57,211 nt of DNA from a virus. The stretch lies in the IMG/VR virus record IMGVR_UViG_3300040946_000076, positions 1 through 57,211 of that record. One strand, written 5' to 3'. The position numbers and the translations under genes were made by a program. Below are positions 47,167 through 55,197 of the stretch, piece after piece. Every line of letters begins with the position of its first letter. Within the stretch, counting starts at the first letter, position 1. The notes below the pieces were generated by a model that ran no database searches, was not told the DNA's origin, and saw only the letters and a program-made list of their open reading frames with translations.

Positions 47167-48531
47167 TCACGCCATCACCATCGAACGATCTCTGTGCTGA
47201 ATTTCCGTGTCGATCACGCGAGCGATCTCTCCGAAGCGCCGCACTAAATCCGCTTTTCCTATCGTCGGCAGATCAAGATAGACAGACTCTTCCGTCACTT
47301 CGTCTCCGGTCTGCCAGAACTTCTCGAAAGCGTTCGGCGGCAGAGTCACTCCATAGCGCTCAGGATGAATCCAAACGTCCGATCCTGGATACGGCTGGAA
47401 CAAGTTCCAACTAACCGCGTCCGGACGCGCATTAAGCATCCATGCCTCCAGTTCGTCGAGCGACTCCAGCGTCTCACCCGGAAATCCAGCCATGAGATAA
47501 GCCTTCGCGATCATGCCCGCGTCCTGGCACATCTTGACGCCTTCCGTGTTCTTCTCCGGCGTCGTGCCCTTGTCCATCGCCTTCAGCATCCGGGCCGAAC
47601 CATGCTCGACGCCGAACCCCATCTCGACGCATCCCTTGCTGGCGAGATATTCGAACAAGCTGCGGTCAGTCAAGTTCACGCGAGTGTTGCCCCGGAACCA
47701 GATGCCGTAGTCCGCTAGGATGTCGGCGATCCTGCGGCAGCGGTCCGCTTTGATCGTGAACACGTCGTCGTAGATGCGAAGGCAAGAAACTCCGAGAGAT
47801 GCCAGTTGTTTTGCCTGCTTCTCGATCTGCTCGAAACTTTCTTCCCTGATCTTCGTCCGCGCGTCGGCGCAGAACCTGCATCCGTAAGGACACCCGCGGG
47901 CCGAGAACAACTGCGCCGTCATCCCCTGTCCGCCTTGCCCGTCGTAATCCTTCGTCGTGAACCTTCCGCGATAGAATGGCGTCGGCCACAGATCGAACGC
48001 AGGACCGGGCAGAGCATTCACGTCAGGAAGCGGCGAGCAAGGGTTTTGCTGAAGCATCCCGAGCGCGTTGAACCAGCACAGGTTCGGAGTCCCGGAAACG
48101 TCGCCTCGGTCCCAGCGGCCGCAGAACTCCGCGAAGGAATGCTCCGACTCGTTCACCATCAGGAAGTCGAATCCGTCGAAGTAGCTTGCCCGCTTGAACT
48201 GCTGATGTGGTCCGTTGACGATGTAGGACGCGTGAGATCCGCCGAGAACTTTCACTTTCGCGGGCCACGCCTTCGCCAACTGCTTTCCCCAATGCACGTT
48301 TGCCGTCGTCGCGGAGACGCCGAGAACGTCGCACGGCTCCAGCATCTCGTGGTGGATGATGAGTTCTTTCTTCTCTCGGTTCCAGCTCGTGATCTGGTGG
48401 CAGTCGAGCACGCGAACGTCGTGGCCTGCTTCGCGCAACGAACCGGCCAAATAGAGCGCCCCGAGGTGGAGGAAGCTGAGCGGGTTGAAAAGCAGCCAGC
48501 TGGGGGAGTCGAGCAGGCAGACCTTAGCCAC
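47167..48531 (-). CDS. B12-binding-type radical SAM enzyme (454 aa)
   Basis: Residues 1-150 form a B12-binding-like Rossmann domain (LSFLHLGALYLAGSLREAGH, VRVLDC, DVLGVSATT, VKVLGGSHAS), but the DxHxxG cobalamin motif is not obvious. The radical SAM core has the 4Fe-4S motif C214-x3-C218-x2-C221 in ARGCPYGCRFC, with the strand features LRIYDDVFTIKADRC and KAYLMAGFPGET. Such enzymes methylate or rearrange unreactive carbon centres in sugars, lipids or peptides. It starts with GTG overlapping the methyltransferase stop (TAGTG). Its partners suggest glycan chemistry. Confidence 0.85.
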   Translation of the reverse strand: MAKVCLLDSPSWLLFNPLSFLHLGALYLAGSLREAGHDVRVLDCHQITSWNREKKELIIHHEMLEPCDVLGVSATTANVHWGKQLAKAWPAKVKVLGGSHASYIVNGPHQQFKRASYFDGFDFLMVNESEHSFAEFCGRWDRGDVSGTPNLCWFNALGMLQQNPCSPLPDVNALPGPAFDLWPTPFYRGRFTTKDYDGQGGQGMTAQLFSARGCPYGCRFCADARTKIREESFEQIEKQAKQLASLGVSCLRIYDDVFTIKADRCRRIADILADYGIWFRGNTRVNLTDRSLFEYLASKGCVEMGFGVEHGSARMLKAMDKGTTPEKNTEGVKMCQDAGMIAKAYLMAGFPGETLESLDELEAWMLNARPDAVSWNLFQPYPGSDVWIHPERYGVTLPPNAFEKFWQTGDEVTEESVYLDLPTIGKADLVRRFGEIARVIDTEIQHRDRSMVMA

Positions 48532-48704
48532 TAGACAGGCTCCAGAATAGCCGTGGCATAGCGTCCGTCCAGCGTGATGTAATTGAACTCTTTCACTGTC
48601 AGTAAATCTTTAACTCGGTATTCCAGTTTCTCGCGGCTGTACCAGTCCGCGTACTCTCCGACATCATCCATCTGCGCGACGAATTGCCTGAAGGCAGGAT
48701 GTGT
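48531..48704 (-). other. C-terminal continuation of the methyltransferase after an in-frame TAA
   Basis: The frame of the methyltransferase at 48705-49241 continues past its TAA (48707-48705) for 57 more codons to TAG at 48531. It reads PAFRQFVAQMDDVGEYADWY, then SREKLEYRVKDLLTVKEFNY and ATAILEPV. This is the kind of C-terminus that follows the SAM domain in related methyltransferases. An internal ATG at 48671 could start a 46-residue fragment. See the findings for alternatives. Confidence 0.6.
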
Positions 48705-49241
48705 TTAGACATCGTCCTCGATAGGCGGAACTCTGGTTGCTGTCGTAAGAATCCATGCCCGGTCAGAATAGAGCAACAATCTGACTTCTCCTCCTGGATT
48801 TAAGTTGGCGACTTCTTTCTCTAGAAGTTCTCGCATCTGCGGCGAGTGATGAAGTACCCCATTGGAATAGAACACATCCACCGGACCATCAGGGGCAGGT
48901 GTGTAACCAGAGAGCCTAAGCACTCGTTCTGCCGCCTGCACGTTAGAAGGGAAAATATCGGACAAGAGGACTTCGTTCCCGCTCTTGGCAAATTGCAGAG
49001 CTTCGATCCCGAATCCACATCCGAAGTCTTTCACGCGCTTACCATGTGTGCTGTCTAGCCCCAGAGTTGAGCGCCAGAGATTATTGAAGTTTCGCCAACT
49101 CTGATATCTATGCGTCTCAAATGTTCGGATAAAGTGCAGCACGACACCGTCCGGCCAAGTCAGGAAGTCTTCGCTATTCACATACCCGATGCCATCGGCG
49201 GGGATGAAATTCCAAGGGAGCCGTTGTTCTAGGACTGACAT
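48705..49241 (-). CDS. SAM-dependent methyltransferase, interrupted by in-frame stop
   Basis: The 178-residue product has motif I KDFGCGFGIEALQFAKSGN (residues 71-89), the acidic strand VLLSDIF, and VFYSNGVLHHSPQM as motif IV. It belongs to the broad class I family that methylates small molecules or sugars. It ends TRVPPIEDDV at a TAA, and the same frame continues with convincing C-terminal sequence to 48531. It starts next to the glycosyltransferase stop and is probably part of the same modification pathway. Confidence 0.72.
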   Translation of the reverse strand: MSVLEQRLPWNFIPADGIGYVNSEDFLTWPDGVVLHFIRTFETHRYQSWRNFNNLWRSTLGLDSTHGKRVKDFGCGFGIEALQFAKSGNEVLLSDIFPSNVQAAERVLRLSGYTPAPDGPVDVFYSNGVLHHSPQMRELLEKEVANLNPGGEVRLLLYSDRAWILTTATRVPPIEDDV

Positions 49242-50954
49242 TTATCCAACCAGTGCGATTCTCTTCGCCTCAATCGCCTGCCGTAATTTCTGAACGTCCT
49301 CGGCACGGCGCGGGGCGAGAGACTTGTACAGCTCCTCGACTTTGTCCCGGTCGTGCCGAGCAAGGCGTTCTTTGTGCGTCTCGTCCCAATCGGCTTTGCC
49401 CCATAGCGGGTGCATGTGTTCCGTGAGGAACGGCAGGTAGACTCGACGCCCAAGCTCGTTCGCGACCTCGTTCAGCCATGTGTCGTTGAAGTCGGAAGAG
49501 AAATACGGCGGGAAGAAATAGCCCACCGCTTCCACCCACTGGCGGTGAAGGAATGGATGCGTGCCGAACTTCTCTTTCCAATAGCCATCGTTGCCATGAA
49601 CGAGAATCAGCTTATCAGCGTGGTTCTCGAAGCACTTCGCGACGATCTCGTCCCACCCGTTCGTCCTGAAGATCAGGTCATCTCCTCCAGCCATCAGAAT
49701 CTCGCCCGACGCCACCTTCACGCAATCATTCCAGCATTCAGAGAGCGTCTTCCTTGGACCGCGAACGAACTTCACGTTCTCCGGACTGTCGGCGTACAGC
49801 GCCTGATAGGAGTTGTCATCCTCGTCTATGTACAGCACGACTTCCGGCAGGCGGAAAGACGTTGCCTTCAGGGATTCAAGCAGGCGGGCGACGTTTCCGA
49901 GACGGTTGCGCGTGGGGAACAGGATGCTGATCTTCGCCGTGTATTTTGCTTCCCGCATCGCTGCCTGATGAGTGCCTTCCGCGCTGCGCTTGTCCCGCTC
50001 CAGCAGAACGTCGCGGTAGTCATAGAAGTCCGCGAGAGAGTATGCGTAGTCACCGACGTGGCCGGGTGTGACCGTCGTGTCGACGAACACCGGAATGCCC
50101 AGCTCGATGCATTTGAAGCAGAAGGAAATATCCTCTCCGAACTCTCCTCGGCCTTGTGGTTGCTTCAGGAACTCGAACCACCAGAAGTCGTTCGTCTTCC
50201 GCGCTTCACCCTGCCTGCGGGTCTGGAGTTTGTCGAGAGCTTCACCTGAAAAGCCGTAATACTTCTGCTCGTACTTGCAGTTGATGTAATACTCGCCAAC
50301 GCGGGTCATCGCTTCCCGCGAAAGCAGGATCACGCCAGTGCCGCCGCCAAACTCTTTCCCGCCAACCAAACCTTCCCGGTCCCATTCCATGCAAGTGAAG
50401 AAAACCTGCTCGTCCGGATCATAGACGCGGAAATTCGGTACCGGAGGGTCGACGCGAACAGTACAGGCGGCCGCCACCACGTCTTTCTTGTGGGCCAGCA
50501 ACTTGATCAGCGTGTCGGGTTGTGGAACCATGTCGTCGTCCATGAACAGAATGTAATCCCACGGCTTCCCTGTCTTGATCAGACTGCTGACGGCATAGTT
50601 CCTTGTCCAGTGAACGATGGACTGCTGAATCGTAGGCTCCATGTACAACTGGCAATGCCCTTGACTGGCCGCGATCATCTGCTGCAGAGCAGCCCAGCAT
50701 TGCGGAGCCGGACGCTTGTAGGAAGGCATCAGCAGAGCAACGATGGGAAGTTTCTGCTGCGGCGAAAGATCGTGGTTTACGAACGTCGCATCGCGCAAGC
50801 CGGTGACCCTGCGGAAAGCCTCTTGGCCTTCGGCAGTGTTGAACATCTTCTCCAGTTTCTTCTGGTGATGAAGCACGTCGAGAGGGTTCAAGTCCTTGAC
50901 GCGCTTCAACTCAGCGCTGACGAGGTCGGCGAAATGGTCGGACTTCTGAGTCAT
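49242..50954 (-). CDS. Two-domain GT-A glycosyltransferase (570 aa)
   Basis: The first GT-A domain starts LPIVALLMPSYKRPAPQCWA (about residue 69) and has the metal motif ILFMDDDMVPQPDT (D139-D141). A second GT-2-like domain starts KISILFPTRNRLGNVARLLE (about 341), has EVVLYIDEDDNSY and EILMAGGDDLIFR as its acidic motifs, and ends in an acceptor-side region with LTEHMHPLWGKADWD. The product could add two sugars in turn. The start MTQKSDHFADLVSAELK at 50954 overlaps the upstream stop (ATGA). Confidence 0.8.
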   Translation of the reverse strand: MTQKSDHFADLVSAELKRVKDLNPLDVLHHQKKLEKMFNTAEGQEAFRRVTGLRDATFVNHDLSPQQKLPIVALLMPSYKRPAPQCWAALQQMIAASQGHCQLYMEPTIQQSIVHWTRNYAVSSLIKTGKPWDYILFMDDDMVPQPDTLIKLLAHKKDVVAAACTVRVDPPVPNFRVYDPDEQVFFTCMEWDREGLVGGKEFGGGTGVILLSREAMTRVGEYYINCKYEQKYYGFSGEALDKLQTRRQGEARKTNDFWWFEFLKQPQGRGEFGEDISFCFKCIELGIPVFVDTTVTPGHVGDYAYSLADFYDYRDVLLERDKRSAEGTHQAAMREAKYTAKISILFPTRNRLGNVARLLESLKATSFRLPEVVLYIDEDDNSYQALYADSPENVKFVRGPRKTLSECWNDCVKVASGEILMAGGDDLIFRTNGWDEIVAKCFENHADKLILVHGNDGYWKEKFGTHPFLHRQWVEAVGYFFPPYFSSDFNDTWLNEVANELGRRVYLPFLTEHMHPLWGKADWDETHKERLARHDRDKVEELYKSLAPRRAEDVQKLRQAIEAKRIALVG

Positions 50955-51361
50955 TCCTGGTGCTGGTACTGCTCGTTCAGTTTCGCCCGCTCGATCTGCG
51001 GGATCAAATGCTCGCGCACGAAGTTTTCTGTCGCCCTGATCTCCTCGGGCGAGAGCGGTTCGGTCCTGCGGTTCTTGCGTTTCGCGATCATCCACTCGTC
51101 GTCGGACTTCCCGTTGTTGTTCAGCCCGTCGAGCGTGTCCTGCACGAGTTCGTCCTTCGCCCGGGCGACTCCGTTCGAGTCTTTGGGATAGTAGCGGTCA
51201 GGCTCGACCTCGTAGCTGTCCCAAAGACGCCGGTCGGAAGGATCGCGGAAACGCTCGTGCTGCGGGTCGCAATGCTCGCAGGATTCCTTCAGCACGTCGG
51301 CGCGGGCGTCGAGCACAGTCACCGTGCGCCGAGCTTCCGCGCCGCATCCCCGGCAGATCAT
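50951..51361 (-). CDS. Small zinc-binding protein (136 aa)
   Basis: The N-terminal site CRGCGAEARRTV then CEHCDPQH forms a four-Cys/His zinc ribbon. The rest is charged and helical (EWMIAKRKNRRTEPLSPEEI). It lies between capsid and glycosyltransferase genes; role unknown. Confidence 0.6.
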   Translation of the reverse strand: MICRGCGAEARRTVTVLDARADVLKESCEHCDPQHERFRDPSDRRLWDSYEVEPDRYYPKDSNGVARAKDELVQDTLDGLNNNGKSDDEWMIAKRKNRRTEPLSPEEIRATENFVREHLIPQIERAKLNEQYQHQE

Positions 51362-51880
51362 CTACGTCCTCGCCGCCTGCTTCTGCGTCCTCTGTTGCGT
51401 TTCGGCCAGCAGAGCGTTCTGCTCCGTGATCTTGCGGTCGAGCGCTTCGAGTTCCGCGCGCTTCCTCGCGGCCTGCTGGTCGGGCGTGAAGTAGGTTTTC
51501 ATCCACTGCTCCTCGCCTTCTTTCCCCCAGACGATGTCGCGGTCGCCCTTCATCTCCAGAAGCAGTTGAATCTCCGGATCGCTCGTCGTCACCTTCTGCA
51601 TCATGAAGATGACCTTCAGCGTCGGAGAGATCGCCTTCTCGCCCGTCCCCCGGTTGATGACGATGTCCGTTCCGGCGCGCAGGATGACCATCGGAGACCA
51701 TCCGCGTCGGTCGATCAGGTTCGCCAGGTGAGATCCGCCGAGATGGTAATAGGTTTTCTCCTCGACGCGGTGATGGCCTGGAAGGCGCGTGCATTTCGCC
51801 CAGTCCTTCGACTCGTCGTACGCGACGGCTTCCTTGCATACTTCACATTTCGCTTTGTACTCTTCCGGTGCCGTGTGCAT
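51362..51880 (-). CDS. Hypothetical protein with N-terminal Cys motif (172 aa)
   Basis: The start at 51880 (MHTAPEEYKAKCEVCKEAVA) has AAGGAG upstream. One CxxC pair plus a Cys at WAKCTRLPGHH suggest zinc binding. A beta-rich middle is followed by a coiled coil (RKRAELEALDRKITEQNALL). It follows the major capsid gene, a usual place for head-completion or decoration proteins. Confidence 0.55.
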   Translation of the reverse strand: MHTAPEEYKAKCEVCKEAVAYDESKDWAKCTRLPGHHRVEEKTYYHLGGSHLANLIDRRGWSPMVILRAGTDIVINRGTGEKAISPTLKVIFMMQKVTTSDPEIQLLLEMKGDRDIVWGKEGEEQWMKTYFTPDQQAARKRAELEALDRKITEQNALLAETQQRTQKQAART

Positions 51881-51942
51881 GTTCTCTCCTTGAAAACTCC
51901 GTGGGCACCCTTCCCCCCGAAAAGCGCCCACGGTCTCAGGTT

Positions 51943-53193
51943 TTACGAGAACGCCTGCAAATTTGTAAAACGGGCGTGTCTCGCAGGGTGCCTACAACGC
52001 CAACCCGCGATCGTCAGCACGAGATCGTAGATGATCTTCGGGTTCGTCGTGTTGTAGTTCGTGATCAGGTGCGTGTCGTTGTTGAACCCGTTCTCGGACA
52101 GCGGGCAGAACTCGATCGACGGAAGATCGATGCCCAGAGCCTCGAACGAGTAGTTCGTCGACGCGCCGAAATCTCCGAAGTTGAAGTTGTTCGCCAGGAG
52201 CCACGTGCCGTTCGACGTGATGAACTTCTTCAGCGAGACGCCGAAGAGGTCGATGTCCGGTTTCACCAACTGCTTGTTCGCGGCCCAGTAGTCAAGAGCG
52301 GTCTTGAACAGCGGAGACGCGATCAGCAGCTTCTGCGGCGAGCCGTAACGGAACGTGAACTCGTTCGCGGTCAGGAACGAGAGATAGGTCGCCGTCGTGC
52401 CCATGTCGGTGACGAACGGCGAGATGATCGAGCGGATGCCCATCGAGGTCAGCCTCGTCGACGTGCCGCTGACGCTCGAAGAGGCAACGCCGAAGATTCC
52501 GGCATCCTCCAGTTCCAGCTTCGCGCGGCGCATGGCGAGCATTTGCAGTCTTGCCCGCTCGTTCCTGTCGTAGTACTGACGGGTCGAGGCCGCTTGCAGC
52601 GTGATCTGGATCGGCGTTTCAAACGTCTGCGCGTAGCTCGTCTTCAGGTTGAGGTACGGAGAGCGAGGCGTCTGGATGGCCGATCCTTCCTGCGCCGCCG
52701 TGGCCACGATGCGGATCGCTTGCGTTGCTCCCACGGATCCTGGAGTCGTGCCGGCGAAGCCGCGCGTGACGGTGATCGTTCCGGCGACCGCGCCCAACTG
52801 GTACGAAACCGTCGAAGGCGTTCCACCGCCGATCGTGACCGTGGTGATCAGAGCGAGTTCCTCGATGCCGGTCCCTACCGTCGTCAAGCCGAAGGTGGGA
52901 ATCTGCACCACGTCGTTCACTCCGAAGATCGTCACGTCCTGCACCGGGATGTTCGTCGCGGCGGAAGAGAGGTTCGTCGTGCCGTTCGATACGGTCCCGA
53001 GCATTGGCAAATCCTGATCCTCGGGCCATTCAATCGTCGGGTTGTAGACGGACTTCTTCCGCTTCATGTTGTTCGTCAAGACGTAGAGCGGCGTTCGGTC
53101 AGGCTCCAGCAGGAGCATGTCGACGCTCACGTCGCGGACCGAAGAACCTTCGGTCGCGTAGTCGGCGAATGTTCTTATGTTTTGTTCAGCCAA
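51943..53193 (-). CDS. Major capsid protein, SU10-type (DUF5309)
   Basis: The 416-residue protein has the layout of SU10-like major head proteins: RTFADYATEGSSVRDVSVDM, a helix-linked KRKKSVYNPTIEWPED, then QTFETPIQITLQAASTRQYY and ELEDAGIFGVASS. Beta-rich segments with Gly/Thr follow, then AALDYWAANKQLVKPDI-like helices and a conserved late region. It follows the scaffold-like gene, as in other phages of this kind. HK97-fold assembly is expected (family knowledge). Confidence 0.8.
   Translation of the reverse strand: MAEQNIRTFADYATEGSSVRDVSVDMLLLEPDRTPLYVLTNNMKRKKSVYNPTIEWPEDQDLPMLGTVSNGTTNLSSAATNIPVQDVTIFGVNDVVQIPTFGLTTVGTGIEELALITTVTIGGGTPSTVSYQLGAVAGTITVTRGFAGTTPGSVGATQAIRIVATAAQEGSAIQTPRSPYLNLKTSYAQTFETPIQITLQAASTRQYYDRNERARLQMLAMRRAKLELEDAGIFGVASSSVSGTSTRLTSMGIRSIISPFVTDMGTTATYLSFLTANEFTFRYGSPQKLLIASPLFKTALDYWAANKQLVKPDIDLFGVSLKKFITSNGTWLLANNFNFGDFGASTNYSFEALGIDLPSIEFCPLSENGFNNDTHLITNYNTTNPKIIYDLVLTIAGWRCRHPARHARFTNLQAFS
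51955..51968. promoter_or_regulatory. Palindrome variant CTGCAAATTTGTAA (two mismatches)
   Basis: In the last codons of the major capsid gene (minus strand T-N-L-Q-A). The Q-L-N-A codon reading is the same as in copies 1 and 2, so the position near a stop codon repeats. Confidence 0.4.
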
Positions 53194-53222
53194 GGTTTGT
53201 GCCCTCCGCCGCCTTCAGTCCT

Positions 53223-54587
53223 TCACATCCCCTTCGGCAAGATGCGGCCTGACTCGTTCTGGTCCAGGATCGCTTGTCGCAATGCCGATCCCACCGCGTC
53301 TTCCTGAGCGGGCTGTTCGAACTGGCGGCTCGTTGCACCGGCCCCCAACGCGCGCCCCGCGGCGCGCCTCTGCTGCTGCGTTTGTTCCTGACGGCGCCCT
53401 GCCTGCACGGCCTGCGTCACCGCTCGCGGAGTCACTTTCTGTCCGCTCGCCACCCGCGCGACCAAGGCGTATCCGCGCAAAGCGTTCTGATCCGCAGGGA
53501 GAGGGTTCCCGTAGGCGTCGCGGAAAGTCATCGACCCGAGTTCGTCTTTCCCGAGCCCAAGCTGCCGCTCCGCCTTGTAGACCAGCGCCCTGAACTCGGG
53601 CGTCCCGTAGGCTGGAAGGTTCTCGTACACCTGCCTTCCCTGCTGGTCTTGCCTTCCCCGGACTTGCGCCCACGCTTGCGCGCAGGTCCGCATCGACTGA
53701 GCTTCCTGAAACGCTCCGAGCATTCCGGGAGCGACCGTTTCGATCGCCTGCTGAATGATCTCGGGCGAGCGAAGCAGCGTCAACGTCAGATCAGTTCCAT
53801 AGCGCGCCAGCGTCTGACCGATCTTCTCCGAGCTTCGCGCCAAGGCCACGTGCTGCTGAATCTCCGCCCGCGTTTGCGGAGGAAGATTCGGGTCTTCGAG
53901 CCTTCGCGTCAAGTCTCCGATGAACTTGTCGTCCGTTTTCACGCCCATAGCGTTCAGCAATCCGTTGCCCATTTCCTTCAACGTACTCTGGTCGTACTGC
54001 TGAACGAGTCTGTCGACTCCCGCGTAATACTCCTGCCGGGGATCGACTTGTGGAGCAGGCTCGGCTTCCGCTGCGGCTTCTTCTTCCGGAAGTTGCTGTT
54101 CTTCTCCCGTTCCGAAGAAGCCCTCGTCCGCCTCGGCCTGCCGCTGTTGCGCGATCAGGATGTCGCTGTTGAGCTTGTCTTGGAGCAGCCGCTTCAGGCT
54201 CTTGTCGCCTTGAATCTGCTCCCAGTTGTAGCCTCGGCGCCTCGCGTACTCCGCCAACTGATCGTCGGGAAACTCCTTCTTCTGTTCTGTGGTCAGCAGC
54301 CAGTCGTCGTCCGTTTCCTCCAACGCAGGTAGCTCTTCCGCCTGTGCTCCGGCTTCCGCTTCTGCGGGTTGTTCTTCGACCTCAGCCTCGGCTCCTGCTT
54401 CCGCCTGTGGTTCGGCTTCCGCGCCCGTGGGTTCCGGTTTCTGTTCGGGCTGGAGAGAAGGCAAGGTCTCGGGTTCAACGCCGAGAAACGATGAGAATTC
54501 TTGCGGGACAGAGGGTGTGGTTCCGCTCTGCGCTGCGCCGTCAGACGGTGTGGTTCCGCTCGGCGCGGCTTGTGATTCCGTGATCAT
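53223..54587 (-). CDS. Scaffold-like protein (454 aa)
   Basis: Long acidic, Glu/Ala/Pro-rich N-terminal part (residues 1-120: AEAEVEEQPAEAEAGAQAEE). A helical middle follows (EYARRRGYNWEQIQGDKSLK) and a Gln/Arg-rich end (QAGRRQEQTQQQRRAAGRAL). Position before the major capsid protein and composition fit a scaffolding protein, which guides capsid assembly and then leaves. Confidence 0.65.
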   Translation of the reverse strand: MITESQAAPSGTTPSDGAAQSGTTPSVPQEFSSFLGVEPETLPSLQPEQKPEPTGAEAEPQAEAGAEAEVEEQPAEAEAGAQAEELPALEETDDDWLLTTEQKKEFPDDQLAEYARRRGYNWEQIQGDKSLKRLLQDKLNSDILIAQQRQAEADEGFFGTGEEQQLPEEEAAAEAEPAPQVDPRQEYYAGVDRLVQQYDQSTLKEMGNGLLNAMGVKTDDKFIGDLTRRLEDPNLPPQTRAEIQQHVALARSSEKIGQTLARYGTDLTLTLLRSPEIIQQAIETVAPGMLGAFQEAQSMRTCAQAWAQVRGRQDQQGRQVYENLPAYGTPEFRALVYKAERQLGLGKDELGSMTFRDAYGNPLPADQNALRGYALVARVASGQKVTPRAVTQAVQAGRRQEQTQQQRRAAGRALGAGATSRQFEQPAQEDAVGSALRQAILDQNESGRILPKGM

Positions 54588-54632
54588 AAAGGCTCCTCAA
54601 TCGGCCGGTGTGGTTCCGGCAGAAACTCTGGT

Positions 54633-54953
54633 TTACTGCTCGGCTGCGCCGTACTCAGCGCTTTCGCCCTGCTCGGCGTTCTCCTTCTTACCCGCCTTCG
54701 GGCCAGGAGACTCAAATTTCGCCCCCTGCTCGCTGTTCTTCGAGGCTCCGTGGTGAGCCTTCAGGACGGCGGTGACGTGGCGCCCCGCTTCCTCGTGGGT
54801 CTTGTGCGAATAATGTTCGATGCGGTCGTCCTGCAGCCACGGTCCTGCGTTTTTCCCCCGTCCGCTCGACATCTTTTTGTGAACGTGCGTGACCGCGCCG
54901 CCGTTCTCCGTCGGCTCGACCCTGATGTGTTCCAATTCACCCTTTTTGATCAT
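54633..54953 (-). CDS. Small charged protein (106 aa)
   Basis: Lys/Glu/His-rich (HIRVEPTENGGAVTHVHKKM, ETHEEAGRHVTAVLKAHH-like) with a Glu/Ala/Gly tail (ENAEQGESAEYGAAEQ). Not recognised. Between portal and scaffold, where small head proteins or structural adaptors are often found. Confidence 0.55.
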   Translation of the reverse strand: MIKKGELEHIRVEPTENGGAVTHVHKKMSSGRGKNAGPWLQDDRIEHYSHKTHEEAGRHVTAVLKAHHGASKNSEQGAKFESPGPKAGKKENAEQGESAEYGAAEQ

Positions 54954-54966
54954 CGAGAAGCCTCCT

Positions 54967-55197
54967 TCAATTTGTTGCTGCCCATCTTTCCAACTCTTTC
55001 CAGAACTCGCGGTACACTTCCGCCTTCGAGGCGTAGTCCGAAGCGATTTCCAGGCTGCGCGGGACCGTGCGCATGTAGTCGGCCGTCTGCTTCTCGCAGT
55101 ACGCTGCCTTCGCGTTCAAGAATTCCTCGACCGATTCCCTCAGGTCGTTATCCCGAGCGAGCCAGTTCGACAGCACGAGCCTCTGGTTGTCCGTCAT
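54967..55197 (-). CDS. Small helical protein (76 aa)
   Basis: Helical (TDNQRLVLSNWLARDNDLRE, SKAEVYREFWKELERWAATN). The start overlaps the portal stop (ATGA), implying coupled translation with portal. Not recognised. Confidence 0.6.
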   Translation of the reverse strand: MTDNQRLVLSNWLARDNDLRESVEEFLNAKAAYCEKQTADYMRTVPRSLEIASDYASKAEVYREFWKELERWAATN

